Shown piece after piece: positions 40,559 to 49,052 of a stretch of DNA of 62,047 nucleotides. The position numbers and the translations under genes were made by a program. Location: the NCBI RefSeq assembly GCF_000262245.1, contig NZ_AJSX01000027.1, forward strand, positions 1-62,047, written 5' to 3'. Within the stretch, counting starts at the first letter, position 1, and each line of letters starts with the position of its first letter. The notes beneath the pieces were generated by a model. That model saw nothing but the letters and a program-made list of their open reading frames with translations. It searched no databases and was not told where the DNA came from. The stretch is from Pasteurella bettyae CCUG 2042. Lineage in GTDB: Bacteria > Pseudomonadota > Gammaproteobacteria > Enterobacterales > Pasteurellaceae.

Positions 40559-41761
40559 CTAATTAGAGCAAAGTTGCATTCGTAATTGTTTCATTTGACT
40601 GACTAATTTCTCTCGCTCAGTCGGAGAGATTTTTTTCGGTTGTTCAGTTTCTAGTGTATTGGGTTTATTTGCTACCACGATGTGTTTTACAGGTTCTAGG
40701 TTACTTGCCATGCTTTGTTGACCAAGCTCAAAATAGTAAGGTTTAAAAGTCCCTTGATGTGCTTTCTGTATCAAGGTATACAAATACCCACTTGGCTTTT
40801 TCACATCTTGTTTTTGGATAATACGCTGTTGAGCCTCAAGTAGAATGGCTTGGCATAACCCTAAATCTAATCCATTCATCGCTTGTGCTGCCATATTTTT
40901 CTCTAATGCAGAAAGTGATATTTCTGCTGGCCAAGTCAATTCGTCAGATTTTCCAGTACAGTACTTATTAATATATAAAGTACTAGTACTGTACTGTTTT
41001 CCTGACTTCCATTTTGGAAGTCTGTCTAAAATCAATGAGTTAGCTTCATTTTCATCCCTAACTTCCATTTTGGAAGTTAGGCTTTTAGGTGATTTTTCCC
41101 TGATTTCCACATTAAAATCCCTGACTTCCATTTTGGAAGTTAGGATATTTTCTTGGATATTTTGTAGTTTTTCTTGTTGTGAAGTCTTTGTTTGTGATTG
41201 AGTAATTCGTTGCTGATACTCTCTATAACGCACTTGCATACTTTCAAGATGTGAAACATAGTGCCATTGTGTTTTATCAGAAAGTAAATGCTCAATAATA
41301 TGGTTAGCCACGCTGTTTACAATACCATCGTGATGTTTTGCGCATTTTTCTAAAAAAGTTAGATAGTCATCATTGAGCTGAAGTGCATCTAAAATCGGGA
41401 TGGGTTCATCATGTAATAGATAAACATTTCCCATAACGTGTCCTTTCTCATTTCTGACAGTTTCACATAATGTCAACCAACGAGTTAAGCGTAAAAGATA
41501 GAGCGTTTGCGTAATTGCTTTGTCTGAAAGGCGACTATCAGCATACGGTTTATCGGATAATAATTTTCCTAATACATCATAAGATGGAAAAAGCCCACCT
41601 TGAAATTCTCGGGCATTACATTTAATCAATTGCCATGCAAATTTTGCTCTTGGTGTTAGATGCGGATCATGTAGTAAACGTGTTGGTACAGTTTCGTGTT
41701 GATTACCAAAAAAGAGCAACCCGTGTTCTGTACGTTTATTATCTGGTTGTGTTATCTTCAT
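40559..41761 (-). CDS. STY4528-family replication protein of an integrative element
   Basis: 400 residues. The N-terminus GLLFFGNQHETVPTRLLHDPHLTPRAKFAWQLIKCNA is typical of the STY4528 family of pathogenicity island and ICE replication proteins. It has a winged-helix-like N-terminal part and a variable middle. The middle contains a repeat: LTSKMEVRD occurs twice, and its DNA is palindromic. The C-terminal helical block (PSGYLYTLIQKAHQGTFKPYYF) is also typical. It is in the module's usual place between DUF2857 and TIGR03761. Confidence 0.8.
   Translation of the reverse strand: MKITQPDNKRTEHGLLFFGNQHETVPTRLLHDPHLTPRAKFAWQLIKCNAREFQGGLFPSYDVLGKLLSDKPYADSRLSDKAITQTLYLLRLTRWLTLCETVRNEKGHVMGNVYLLHDEPIPILDALQLNDDYLTFLEKCAKHHDGIVNSVANHIIEHLLSDKTQWHYVSHLESMQVRYREYQQRITQSQTKTSQQEKLQNIQENILTSKMEVRDFNVEIREKSPKSLTSKMEVRDENEANSLILDRLPKWKSGKQYSTSTLYINKYCTGKSDELTWPAEISLSALEKNMAAQAMNGLDLGLCQAILLEAQQRIIQKQDVKKPSGYLYTLIQKAHQGTFKPYYFELGQQSMASNLEPVKHIVVANKPNTLETEQPKKISPTEREKLVSQMKQLRMQLCSN
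41001..41144. repeat. palindromic repeats inside the STY4528-family gene
   Basis: The 17-mer ACTTCCATTTTGGAAGT occurs three times, at 41005-41021, 41061-41077 and 41124-41140, and a degenerate copy precedes the last. In the second copy the palindrome extends to 10-bp arms (41057-41081). Two are in the same reading frame (LTSKMEVRD), one in another (LPKWKSG), so it is DNA rather than peptide that is repeated. Confidence 0.85.
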
Positions 41762-41795
41762 TTTTATTCTCCAGACAACATAAAGAGTTTTTTTC

Positions 41796-41823
41796 TTGCG
41801 CTAATATGTCGTAGTGGTATAAT
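41796..41823 (+). promoter_or_regulatory. candidate promoter for a plus-strand transcript in the ICE
   Basis: TTGCGC at 41796-41801 and TATAAT at 41818-41823 with a 16-nt spacer. It lies in the 147-nt gap between the STY4528 and DUF2857 genes and points against them. Confidence 0.4.
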
Positions 41824-41828
41824 TGCAT

Positions 41829-41907
41829 CAGATTATTTCCATAGAGTCATAGATGGAAATCTCCGACCCCAAAGATAGAGGTTTAGGCTGTTTTCGGTTT
41901 TTTTCTT
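41829..41907 (+). ncRNA. possible small RNA in the ICE replication module
   Basis: Downstream of a candidate promoter lies a hairpin (TTTCCAT...ATGGAAA at 41836-41859) and, about 40 nt later, CTGTTTTCGG followed by T7, a terminator-like end. The transcript would be about 75-80 nt and antisense to the mRNA leader between the DUF2857 and STY4528 genes. No known family is recognised. Confidence 0.3.
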
Positions 41908-41908
41908 T

Positions 41909-42460
41909 CTAGTTATTTTGCCATTCACAAACTAACTTCCAAACAACGGTTAAGTTCATATTGCTTTCTTCAGCAATAAGGCTTAACAGTTCTAATCCTT
42001 CCAATGAATAGAGCGTGTCTATTGTTGATTGATATTTCTTCCATAAATTCCAAATCAACGCTTGCTCTTCATCCGTGGCTGCCGCTTTTCTGCCCATTTT
42101 CTCTTCTTTACCAAGTAATTGACGACGAGCTGATACGGCAGAAGTGGATAACCCAAAGTATTGATTAAGCATTTCTATGGATGCGCCAAGCAAAAGTGCG
42201 CGATCAATAACCTGTTGCTCTTCTGCATTTTCTTGAGCTACTGCAAGGAGCTTCCAAAAAGCATCATGATTGATCTCCACTTTGGCAAATTGCACAGTAG
42301 AATGACTGATGTAAAATAGCTCATCTAATGTAAGTTGATTAATTGCTTTCAGTTCATCTTCTGAAAAGCCTAAATTTAGGCAAGAACGTACATTACCTTC
42401 TCGTAGATTAAGTAATACATTGGCTAATAAGGCTTCATTAATGGTTGTTTGCTTAATCAT
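41909..42460 (-). CDS. DUF2857 (STY4526-like) integrative element protein
   Basis: 183 residues. The block MLNQYFGLSTSAVSARRQLLG looks like a helix-turn-helix and is typical of DUF2857, a small family in ICE and island modules next to parB. The start overlaps the parB stop by 4 nt (ATGA). Probably a DNA-binding regulator; this is inference. Confidence 0.75.
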   Translation of the reverse strand: MIKQTTINEALLANVLLNLREGNVRSCLNLGFSEDELKAINQLTLDELFYISHSTVQFAKVEINHDAFWKLLAVAQENAEEQQVIDRALLLGASIEMLNQYFGLSTSAVSARRQLLGKEEKMGRKAAATDEEQALIWNLWKKYQSTIDTLYSLEGLELLSLIAEESNMNLTVVWKLVCEWQNN

Positions 42461-44136
42461 GGCTGAGCTCCTTGGCGTAAATGACGTACAACGCGAATAA
42501 GTCGAAAAATTTTAACTAAGGTAATATCATCTATCACTGAATTTAGTTGTTGGTTAAATAAAAAGTGGCTTTCTAAAGTACAGCTTGTTGATTGTGAAAA
42601 ATCGTTTGTCTGTAACATAGAAAGCAGGTGATAAATAAAGGTGGCATAAGATGGAAGAGAACCGTTGCTTGGCTTCATTCGATAGCTATAATCCACAGGC
42701 GTTTTGATAACGTGTTCCACTAAATCTTCAATATTCGCAGTCTCTGCAATATCTAATGCTAAAGAATAGGCTTCCGAACGATAGTTACGTGCAGGGTAAA
42801 TCTGCCAAATATCTTCAACAGGTTGGCGACCACAACAGGCAAAAGATAACCCATTTTCCATCGCACGTTTTTCACGTTGATCTTGAATACTCATACCTGG
42901 TGTTAAACCAAAGCCTTGTGAAATCTGTGTTAATAGCTCTGAATTAACATCTTCATTTGTTTCAATAGTCGAATCATTAGTTTCGTCAAAGAAACTCATC
43001 TCTTGTGAGGCCACATCTTCATCAGAATGTTCTGTTTCATTCTCATTTAAAGAAGAAGGCGTTGTAGGAGTTACAACTGAGTGATTTTCAGTAGATGCGT
43101 TTTTTTCAATATCCTTAGGCATCACTGGTTTTGTTTTTACTGTTTCCTGATGCTGTGTAATTTGCTCAATGCTATGTTCAACATGGTTTTCTATTTCATG
43201 TTGTTTGGCTGCAATTTTCTTAAATTTTCGCTCATCAAGATCGATTTCAAGATAAAGTGATTCGTAGGTTGTTTTTCCTTCAAGTAAATCAGCCATCTGT
43301 GTAATTAACTTATCTTGGAAATCACGTGCTTGAAATGGTACATCCTCATTACAACTTGTAAGCGAGCTTGCCCAAATCTTCTCAAAAGGTGTATCCACTT
43401 CAAGGTGATAATGATGCCAAACTTCATCTGCGTTATTGCGAATAGCCAGTAACTTATCAATTTGAGTATGACCCAACCCCTTGAATAGCACATCGGGAAT
43501 ATATGGATAGAGATAAGTCACACAACGTTCCATTTTTAAAATCAAAGCATGGGAAATGATGTAACCATCTTTCTCTAATTCCGTTGATAACTCACGGGCA
43601 GATAGCGATTTTTCTAATTTTTTCTCGTAATATTCTTTCGCCTGTAAAATACCGAGTGCTTTTTCAATAAAAGACAAATCGGCACGTGTGTCATTTTCAA
43701 TTAAATGACCGATCAAGATATTCAGTTCAGCTTCAACGCTGTCTGCAGAATCACCTTGCCAAGGTTTATATTCACAACTGATGGACCAATATTTTGGATC
43801 TTTGGTTTCAGTGAATAGCTCTTTTAAGGCTTGAATACGTGTATTCCCACCGTCGGCAATAATATAAAAATCCTCCCCAGGGCGACGTGTAATATTCGGC
43901 TTATGATCTAAACCACGACGACGAATAGATTCTTTAATCATCTCAAAATTAGGATTACGTGTCTTACGAGGGTTGTGTTCATAAGGACGTAATTTATCTA
44001 ATGTCACCGTAATGTATTCCACTTCTGAGTTATAATGACTTGGTGTTACCGTTTGATATGATGGAGATACATTTGCAATTGGGCTAATATTTAAATTTCG
44101 TGCAATGGCAGCCGCTCTTTTTTCATTTTTTGTCAT
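42457..44136 (-). CDS. parB: ParB-family partition protein of an integrating conjugative element
   Basis: 559 residues, matching the long PFGI-1-class ParB. The N-terminal ParB/Srx domain carries LRPYEHNPRKTRNPNFEMIKESI and FYIIADGGNTRIQALKEL. A helical DNA-binding region follows, then an acidic, low-complexity linker and a C-terminal domain with SFACCGRQPVEDIWQIYPAR. It acts with ParA to segregate the excised element or stabilise it. It lies 13 nt after dnaB. Confidence 0.88.
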   Translation of the reverse strand: MTKNEKRAAAIARNLNISPIANVSPSYQTVTPSHYNSEVEYITVTLDKLRPYEHNPRKTRNPNFEMIKESIRRRGLDHKPNITRRPGEDFYIIADGGNTRIQALKELFTETKDPKYWSISCEYKPWQGDSADSVEAELNILIGHLIENDTRADLSFIEKALGILQAKEYYEKKLEKSLSARELSTELEKDGYIISHALILKMERCVTYLYPYIPDVLFKGLGHTQIDKLLAIRNNADEVWHHYHLEVDTPFEKIWASSLTSCNEDVPFQARDFQDKLITQMADLLEGKTTYESLYLEIDLDERKFKKIAAKQHEIENHVEHSIEQITQHQETVKTKPVMPKDIEKNASTENHSVVTPTTPSSLNENETEHSDEDVASQEMSFFDETNDSTIETNEDVNSELLTQISQGFGLTPGMSIQDQREKRAMENGLSFACCGRQPVEDIWQIYPARNYRSEAYSLALDIAETANIEDLVEHVIKTPVDYSYRMKPSNGSLPSYATFIYHLLSMLQTNDFSQSTSCTLESHFLFNQQLNSVIDDITLVKIFRLIRVVRHLRQGAQP

Positions 44137-44149
44137 GTTTTTATTCTCT

Positions 44150-45508
44150 CTAATTGTTCGTTACTGCTAGATTTTCAAAGAGCGAGTACTCCCCTTTAAA
44201 TCGAGTAAATACTGTCTTTAACGGACCATTGCGTTGTTTTCCAATAATGATTTCTGCAGTACCTGGATAGTCTGTTTGTTCGTTATATACTTCATCTCGA
44301 TAGATAAATAAAATGAGATCGGCATCTTGCTCTAAAGAACCTGATTCACGCAAATCAGCATTCACAGGGCGCTTATTTGATCGTTGTTCTAAACTGCGAT
44401 TCAGCTGTGAAAGGGCGTATATAGGGCAACCCACTTCTTTTGCTAAATTTTTTAATGTTTGAGAAATCGCTGTAATTTCTAAATGACGATTTTCATAGCG
44501 ATGTGAACCTTGCATTAATTGCAGGTAATCAATAAAGATCGCTGCGGGTTTGCCATATTTACGAATGTTATAACGAACTTTTGAACGTAATTTTTGTGGT
44601 GTTACCCCACTCTCATCATCAATAAGTAAGCGATTTTTCCATTCTTTTAAAATACTCCCCATAGCAAGAGAAATTTTTGCCCATTCATCTTCACTCAATT
44701 GATCTGCTTTACGTATAGCTTGCAAACTCACACGAGCGCGCATAGCTAAGAAACGTTGCATAATTTGCTCAGCAGGCATTTCCATGCTGTAGAATTGAAT
44801 AGGGAGATCTTTAAACTTCTCTAAAGTGTGATACGCAATTGTTTGACAAAATGCGGTTTTTCCCATCGAAGGTCTTGCACCAATTACAATAAAATCTCCC
44901 GCCTGACCACCTGTAGTCACTTCATCTAATTCCTGAATACCTGTTGGCGTGCCAGTAACAGGATCGGCATTCTGAGCAGAAGACTCCATACGAAGAACTA
45001 CTTTTTCTAAGGTTTCATTCAAATCAGCAACGCCTTTTGTTTGTTTCAATAAAGTTAAATCAGTGAATTTTTTTTCTATATCCTCAAGCAACGCTTCTAG
45101 ATTTTCGGCAGATTTTCCCGTTTGCTTCTGTGTTTCGCTGATGATATGCTGCCCCAAAGTAAACAACTGACGGTGCTTGCTAAATAGTGAAACAATGTCA
45201 GCATAAGCAAGAATATTAGCAGCACTAGGTATATTTTTAGACAGTTCAGCTAAATAGGCAAAGCCACCAACCTCTTCCAATATGCCTGAACTTTTAAGCA
45301 TTTGCTCTAGTGTAATAAGATCAATGGGTTGATTAAGTTGCGCCAATTTACTCATATGCTCAAAAATCACTTTATGTGCATAATTGTAAAAATCAGTAGG
45401 ACTAAGTTTTTCAGCTACATCGTCCCATCGGTCATTACTAATTAATAAGCCACCAAGTACACCTTGTTCAGCCTCGATAGAATAAGGAAGATTTAATAGT
45501 GTTTTCAT
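44150..45508 (-). CDS. dnaB: Replicative DNA helicase, DnaB family (ICE-encoded)
   Basis: The ATG at 45508 (MKTLLNLPYSIEAEQGVLGGLLIS) is the correct start: GGAG precedes it and upstream in-frame codons overlap parA. It gives 452 residues. The N-terminal domain is followed by a RecA-like domain with Walker A GARPSMGKT, Walker B IFIDYLQLMQG and the C-terminal GPLKTVFTRFKGEYSLF. An element-borne DnaB is standard in ICEHin1056-like modules. It lies 4 nt after parA. Confidence 0.92.
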   Translation of the reverse strand: MKTLLNLPYSIEAEQGVLGGLLISNDRWDDVAEKLSPTDFYNYAHKVIFEHMSKLAQLNQPIDLITLEQMLKSSGILEEVGGFAYLAELSKNIPSAANILAYADIVSLFSKHRQLFTLGQHIISETQKQTGKSAENLEALLEDIEKKFTDLTLLKQTKGVADLNETLEKVVLRMESSAQNADPVTGTPTGIQELDEVTTGGQAGDFIVIGARPSMGKTAFCQTIAYHTLEKFKDLPIQFYSMEMPAEQIMQRFLAMRARVSLQAIRKADQLSEDEWAKISLAMGSILKEWKNRLLIDDESGVTPQKLRSKVRYNIRKYGKPAAIFIDYLQLMQGSHRYENRHLEITAISQTLKNLAKEVGCPIYALSQLNRSLEQRSNKRPVNADLRESGSLEQDADLILFIYRDEVYNEQTDYPGTAEIIIGKQRNGPLKTVFTRFKGEYSLFENLAVTNN

Positions 45509-45512
45509 TCTC

Positions 45513-46334
45513 TTACTCCTTATCCATAAAATGGCTTTGAGCAAATTGAGGCAATAGCAATGAACACAATTTTTGGATAGTTTTATATTCTGCTTGATTC
45601 TGTTTATAAACTGGGATCGAGAATGTTGCTGCTTCACGATAAGCCACCTTATCTGGTACAGTAAAATCAAGTAGTGTTTTAGACTCATCAAATTCTGTAG
45701 CAAATAATGTATGCAGATGTTCTGAAACAAATTTCACATCATTGGTATGATCAACACAGTTAAGAACTGCTTTTAATGGAGGAAGTTTGAAGCCAAAATT
45801 TGCAAAAGTTTGCAAATCCTGATACATACCCAACGTGCCTCGAATAAATTCTTTAGCAGACAAAATATGAGGAAGAATAGGACAGAAAAGGACATCTGCA
45901 GCCAATACAGACATATCTACGGTAATATCACGCGTACCTCGAGTATCTACAATAACCACATCATAACCTTCAATTTTGCTTAAAAGTAAGCTAAAACGAA
46001 GTGCACCATCAGGTGAATCTCGTAACATTGGGCTAATTTTGTTTGAAGGGTCATTTGACTGAATTAAGTCAAGGTGTGAAATTTTAGTTTTAGAAATAAT
46101 GTGAGAAGGCTCTACGTCTCTAAAATGTAAAAACTCATAAGTACCACCTGGAGCTTGATAAACTAAGGCATAATAAGAACTAAGGGTAGGCTGAGTGTCA
46201 GTATCAATGAGAAGAGTTTTAAGCCCATGCTCAGCACAAAATGCACCAATATTAGCAGCATTTGTACTTTTTGCTGAACCACCTTTGGTTGATGCTACAG
46301 TAATAACGAAGGACTTATTTTGCAAAAGATCCAT
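45513..46334 (-). CDS. parA: ParA-family partition ATPase of an integrating conjugative element
   Basis: 273 residues with the deviant Walker A STKGGSAKSTNAANIG at about residues 15-30, LIDTD, and VVIVDTRG. ParA/Soj is the first gene of the replication/partition module and in this ICE family it lies at the end next to the tRNA target. The ATG is 66 nt from the 3' end of the tRNA-Leu gene. Confidence 0.92.
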   Translation of the reverse strand: MDLLQNKSFVITVASTKGGSAKSTNAANIGAFCAEHGLKTLLIDTDTQPTLSSYYALVYQAPGGTYEFLHFRDVEPSHIISKTKISHLDLIQSNDPSNKISPMLRDSPDGALRFSLLLSKIEGYDVVIVDTRGTRDITVDMSVLAADVLFCPILPHILSAKEFIRGTLGMYQDLQTFANFGFKLPPLKAVLNCVDHTNDVKFVSEHLHTLFATEFDESKTLLDFTVPDKVAYREAATFSIPVYKQNQAEYKTIQKLCSLLLPQFAQSHFMDKE

Positions 46335-46400
46335 AATTTACTCACTTAACAAAAAATTTAACGTTAAGGAGTATTGGCTTGTAAGGGAAGATATCTGAGA

Positions 46401-46486
46401 TGGTGCCTGAGGTCGGACTCGAACCGACACGATTATTCATCGGCGGATTTTGAATCCACTACGTCTACCAATTTCGTCACTCAGGC
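46401..46486 (-). tRNA. tRNA-Leu(CAA), complete, at the ICE boundary
   Basis: An 86-nt tRNA with CCA encoded. The acceptor stem GCCTGAG/CTCAGGC pairs fully, the anticodon loop is TTCAAAA (anticodon CAA), the long variable arm is CGAT/ATCG and the T arm has GGTTCGAGTCC. The D stem pairs ACG with CGT, where the neighbouring truncated copy has GCG with CGC. Its 3' end faces parA, the usual place of an ICE attachment site. Confidence 0.93.
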
Positions 46487-46535
46487 TAGGAGTGTTTTTC
46501 TATATTTTCCTAAATTCTACCAAATCTTTTAGTTC

Positions 46536-46585
46536 TACGCAACGGATTTTGAATCCGCTGCGTCTACCAATTTCGCCACCCAGGC
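46536..46585 (-). pseudogene. truncated tRNA-Leu(CAA), 5' part only
   Basis: The first 50 nt of a tRNA-Leu: GCCTGGGTGGCGAAATTGG, the D arm, and an anticodon loop again with CAA. The sequence diverges inside the variable arm and the T arm and acceptor 3' strand are absent. It lies 50 nt upstream of the complete copy, between it and the strong promoter at 46616-46643. It is probably the 5' part of the original chromosomal gene. Confidence 0.88.
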
Positions 46586-46615
46586 AAAACGAGTAAAATC
46601 TATAACTCGCCGGTT

Positions 46616-46643
46616 ATTATACGGAGATCTTGTTTTGTTGCAA
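46616..46643 (-). promoter_or_regulatory. stable-RNA promoter of the tRNA-Leu locus
   Basis: On the minus strand TTGCAA (46638-46643), 16 nt, and TATAAT (46616-46621) form a near-consensus promoter with a GC-rich discriminator (CCGGCG) as in stringently controlled tRNA genes. It reads first into the truncated and then the complete tRNA-Leu. Confidence 0.8.
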
Positions 46644-46741
46644 GAATAAATTCTAGATTTATTATTAGCTGCTTTAAATTTCAACAACTCTATAAAAAAG
46701 GCTATATTTTTATAGAAAGTGCGGTCTTTTTTAAAGAAATT

Positions 46742-47812
46742 TTAATCTCGTTTTCGGCTGAGTAACCACCATGTAATGACTAAGAATAAAGCACTTGGCA
46801 TTAATGCTCCCATAATTGGTGTCACATTATAAACTAAACTCAGTGGTCCAAAAATTTCATTCACTACATAGAATAAGAAACCAAAACAAATTCCTGTCAC
46901 GATACGAGCACCCGCAGTTACCCCTCGTAATGGACCAAAAATAAAGGAGAGTGCTAATAACATCATTACCCCGACAGAAATAGGTTGGAATAATTTACGC
47001 CAATAAGTTAATTCAAACTTTTTACTATCTTGTCCAGTTTCTTTTAAAAATGCGATGTAATTAGATAATCCCGAAATAGATAAAGATGTCGGTCTTACCG
47101 AAAAAATGCCTAATTTATCTGGTGTTAATGAAGTTTCCCAATTTCGATTAACAAAATTACTGTTTTTTATTTCATCTTTAGAAATTTGTGATTCATTAAC
47201 TTGTTTTAATATCCATTTACCCTTTTCATAACTTGCGTTATTAGCATGACTAACACGTTGCAATTCACGTTTATCATTAAAGCTATAAATATAAATATTT
47301 CTGAGTTGCCCCCCATCTTTGACTTGTTGGACATAAATAAAATCATTACCGTCCTTAGCCCATACCCCATTTTTCACAGAGAGCATTTTACCTCCAGCAA
47401 GGGCTTTTGAACGCATATCTCGAGCAAACTGTTCAGTTTGAGGAATCCCCCATTCTCCAATAACCATTGTGATCAACACAAGAGGCAAAGCAGTTTTCAT
47501 CACTGCCAAACCAATTTTTAAACGTGAGAACCCTGCTGATTGCATTACAATTAATTCACTTCGGCTAGCTAAATTACCAAGGGCAATTAATGCACCTAAT
47601 AAAGCTGCCATTGGGAAGAATGTTTCAATATCTTTCGGCATAGTTAATATTGTATAGAGTACAGCTTGTAAACTATCATAAGTGCCTTTACCGACACTAC
47701 GAAATTGCTCAACAAATTTAATAATTGCAGATAAACCTACCAAAGTCAGTAATGTTGCAAAGATAGTACCTAAAATACTTTTACCAATATAACGATCTAA
47801 TGTATTCATCAT
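46742..47812 (-). CDS. lptG: LPS export ABC transporter permease LptG
   Basis: Inner-membrane partner of LptF in the LptB2FG transporter that extracts lipooligosaccharide. About 356 residues from the ATG at 47812 (or 47809, MNTLDRYIGKSI); AAGGA lies 8 nt upstream. It has the two-part membrane domain with a central periplasmic beta-jellyroll (about residues 130-260), and the coupling region LGNLASRSELIVMQSAGFS. It follows lptF directly. Confidence 0.95.
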   Translation of the reverse strand: MMNTLDRYIGKSILGTIFATLLTLVGLSAIIKFVEQFRSVGKGTYDSLQAVLYTILTMPKDIETFFPMAALLGALIALGNLASRSELIVMQSAGFSRLKIGLAVMKTALPLVLITMVIGEWGIPQTEQFARDMRSKALAGGKMLSVKNGVWAKDGNDFIYVQQVKDGGQLRNIYIYSFNDKRELQRVSHANNASYEKGKWILKQVNESQISKDEIKNSNFVNRNWETSLTPDKLGIFSVRPTSLSISGLSNYIAFLKETGQDSKKFELTYWRKLFQPISVGVMMLLALSFIFGPLRGVTAGARIVTGICFGFLFYVVNEIFGPLSLVYNVTPIMGALMPSALFLVITWWLLSRKRD

Positions 47813-47817
47813 ATTCA

Positions 47818-48924
47818 CTATCCTTGTACTCCTGATTTTCTACTAAATAAGTGACGAATCTTATACATAAATGCACTATCCCAGCCATTCAATACAAGCC
47901 CTAAAATTAAAAAGGCAATATTAACCAGTGGCATCAGTATGCTTGCATTTAATTTATTAGCATCACCAGCAGATTTCAGTGAACTGAGCAATAAAAAATA
48001 GATTAAATAAAGTAACAATGCAGGTAAAATCTTAGCAAAACGCCCCTGTCTTGGATTAACTCGGCTGAGTGGTACTGCTAATAATGCCATGATTGGCACC
48101 GCTAAAATCAAACTAATACGCCAATTTAATTCTGCCTTAGCAGCCATACTATCAGAAGCAAATAATTCTTTAATACTAAGTTCAGATGTTTCGACTTTGT
48201 TATCTTCAGCGGCTTGATAACCTAGGTAAGCTTGATAAGAGTCAAAATTTGTAATCCGAAAATCGGGTAATGCAGCTGAGCCCTCAACTCGTTGGCTATT
48301 TTCTAAATTTAAAATTTGATCACCATTAGGTAATGATGTTAATTGACCTTTTTCTGCCACCGTTACAGATGGTTTAGTATTGCCTTTCTCTTTAGTTTGA
48401 AATAAATAAACATCCTTGATTTGATTGTCTTTAATTGTATTAATAAATAAGACAAAATCATTATTATGAGATGCCATAAACTGTCCCGCAGAAAGTGCTG
48501 ACATAGTTGGATTAGCCTTAGCATCATCAATAATTTGCGCTTGTTTTTGAACTGCCCAAGGTGAGATCCAAAGCACATTATAAGCTGCTAAAGTGGCTGT
48601 CAATAACGAAAGTAAGACTACTGTCTTAATTAAAATACCTTGTCCTACACCACAAGCTTTCATCACAGTAATTTCACTTTCTGCGTACAAGCGACCTAGT
48701 GTCAATAAAATGGCAATAAATAAGCATAACGGTAACATCAGTTGAGCCATCGCAGGCATACCTAATCCTAGTAATGAAAGTACTAAATCTGCGGGTACAC
48801 TCCCATTAGCGGCAGAACCTAATACCCGTACCAACTGTTGAGAAAAGAAAATGAGTAATAAGATAAACAGAATTGCAATCTGGCTCTTAAAAACTTCTTT
48901 GGTTAAATATTTAGTTAAAATCAC
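47818..48924 (-). CDS. lptF: LPS export ABC transporter permease LptF
   Basis: 368 residues. The N-terminus [30 protein letters not shown] and the coupling segment [16 protein letters not shown] are typical. A periplasmic beta-jellyroll domain separates the two membrane helix groups. It is the first gene of the lptFG operon and diverges from pepA across 128 nt. Confidence 0.95.
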   Translation of the reverse strand: MILTKYLTKEVFKSQIAILFILLLIFFSQQLVRVLGSAANGSVPADLVLSLLGLGMPAMAQLMLPLCLFIAILLTLGRLYAESEITVMKACGVGQGILIKTVVLLSLLTATLAAYNVLWISPWAVQKQAQIIDDAKANPTMSALSAGQFMASHNNDFVLFINTIKDNQIKDVYLFQTKEKGNTKPSVTVAEKGQLTSLPNGDQILNLENSQRVEGSAALPDFRITNFDSYQAYLGYQAAEDNKVETSELSIKELFASDSMAAKAELNWRISLILAVPIMALLAVPLSRVNPRQGRFAKILPALLLYLIYFLLLSSLKSAGDANKLNASILMPLVNIAFLILGLVLNGWDSAFMYKIRHLFSRKSGVQG

Positions 48925-49052
48925 ATTATCGCCTATATTTTTCTTGCAATTTATATAAAACAGGTTAATTTAAAACATTCAAGCTTCTTAATTATTAAGC
49001 CATATAATAACGTATTTTTGCGTTTAAAACAGTAAAAATTAGGACACATATA

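Noticed and set aside
42195-42205. uptake signal inside the ICE (AAAAGTGCGCG)
   Set aside because: One base off the core (C for G), so not counted.
45508-45730. N-terminal extension of DnaB by 74 residues
   Set aside because: It overlaps parA, has odd composition, and the ATG at 45508 has a ribosome binding site and the family start.
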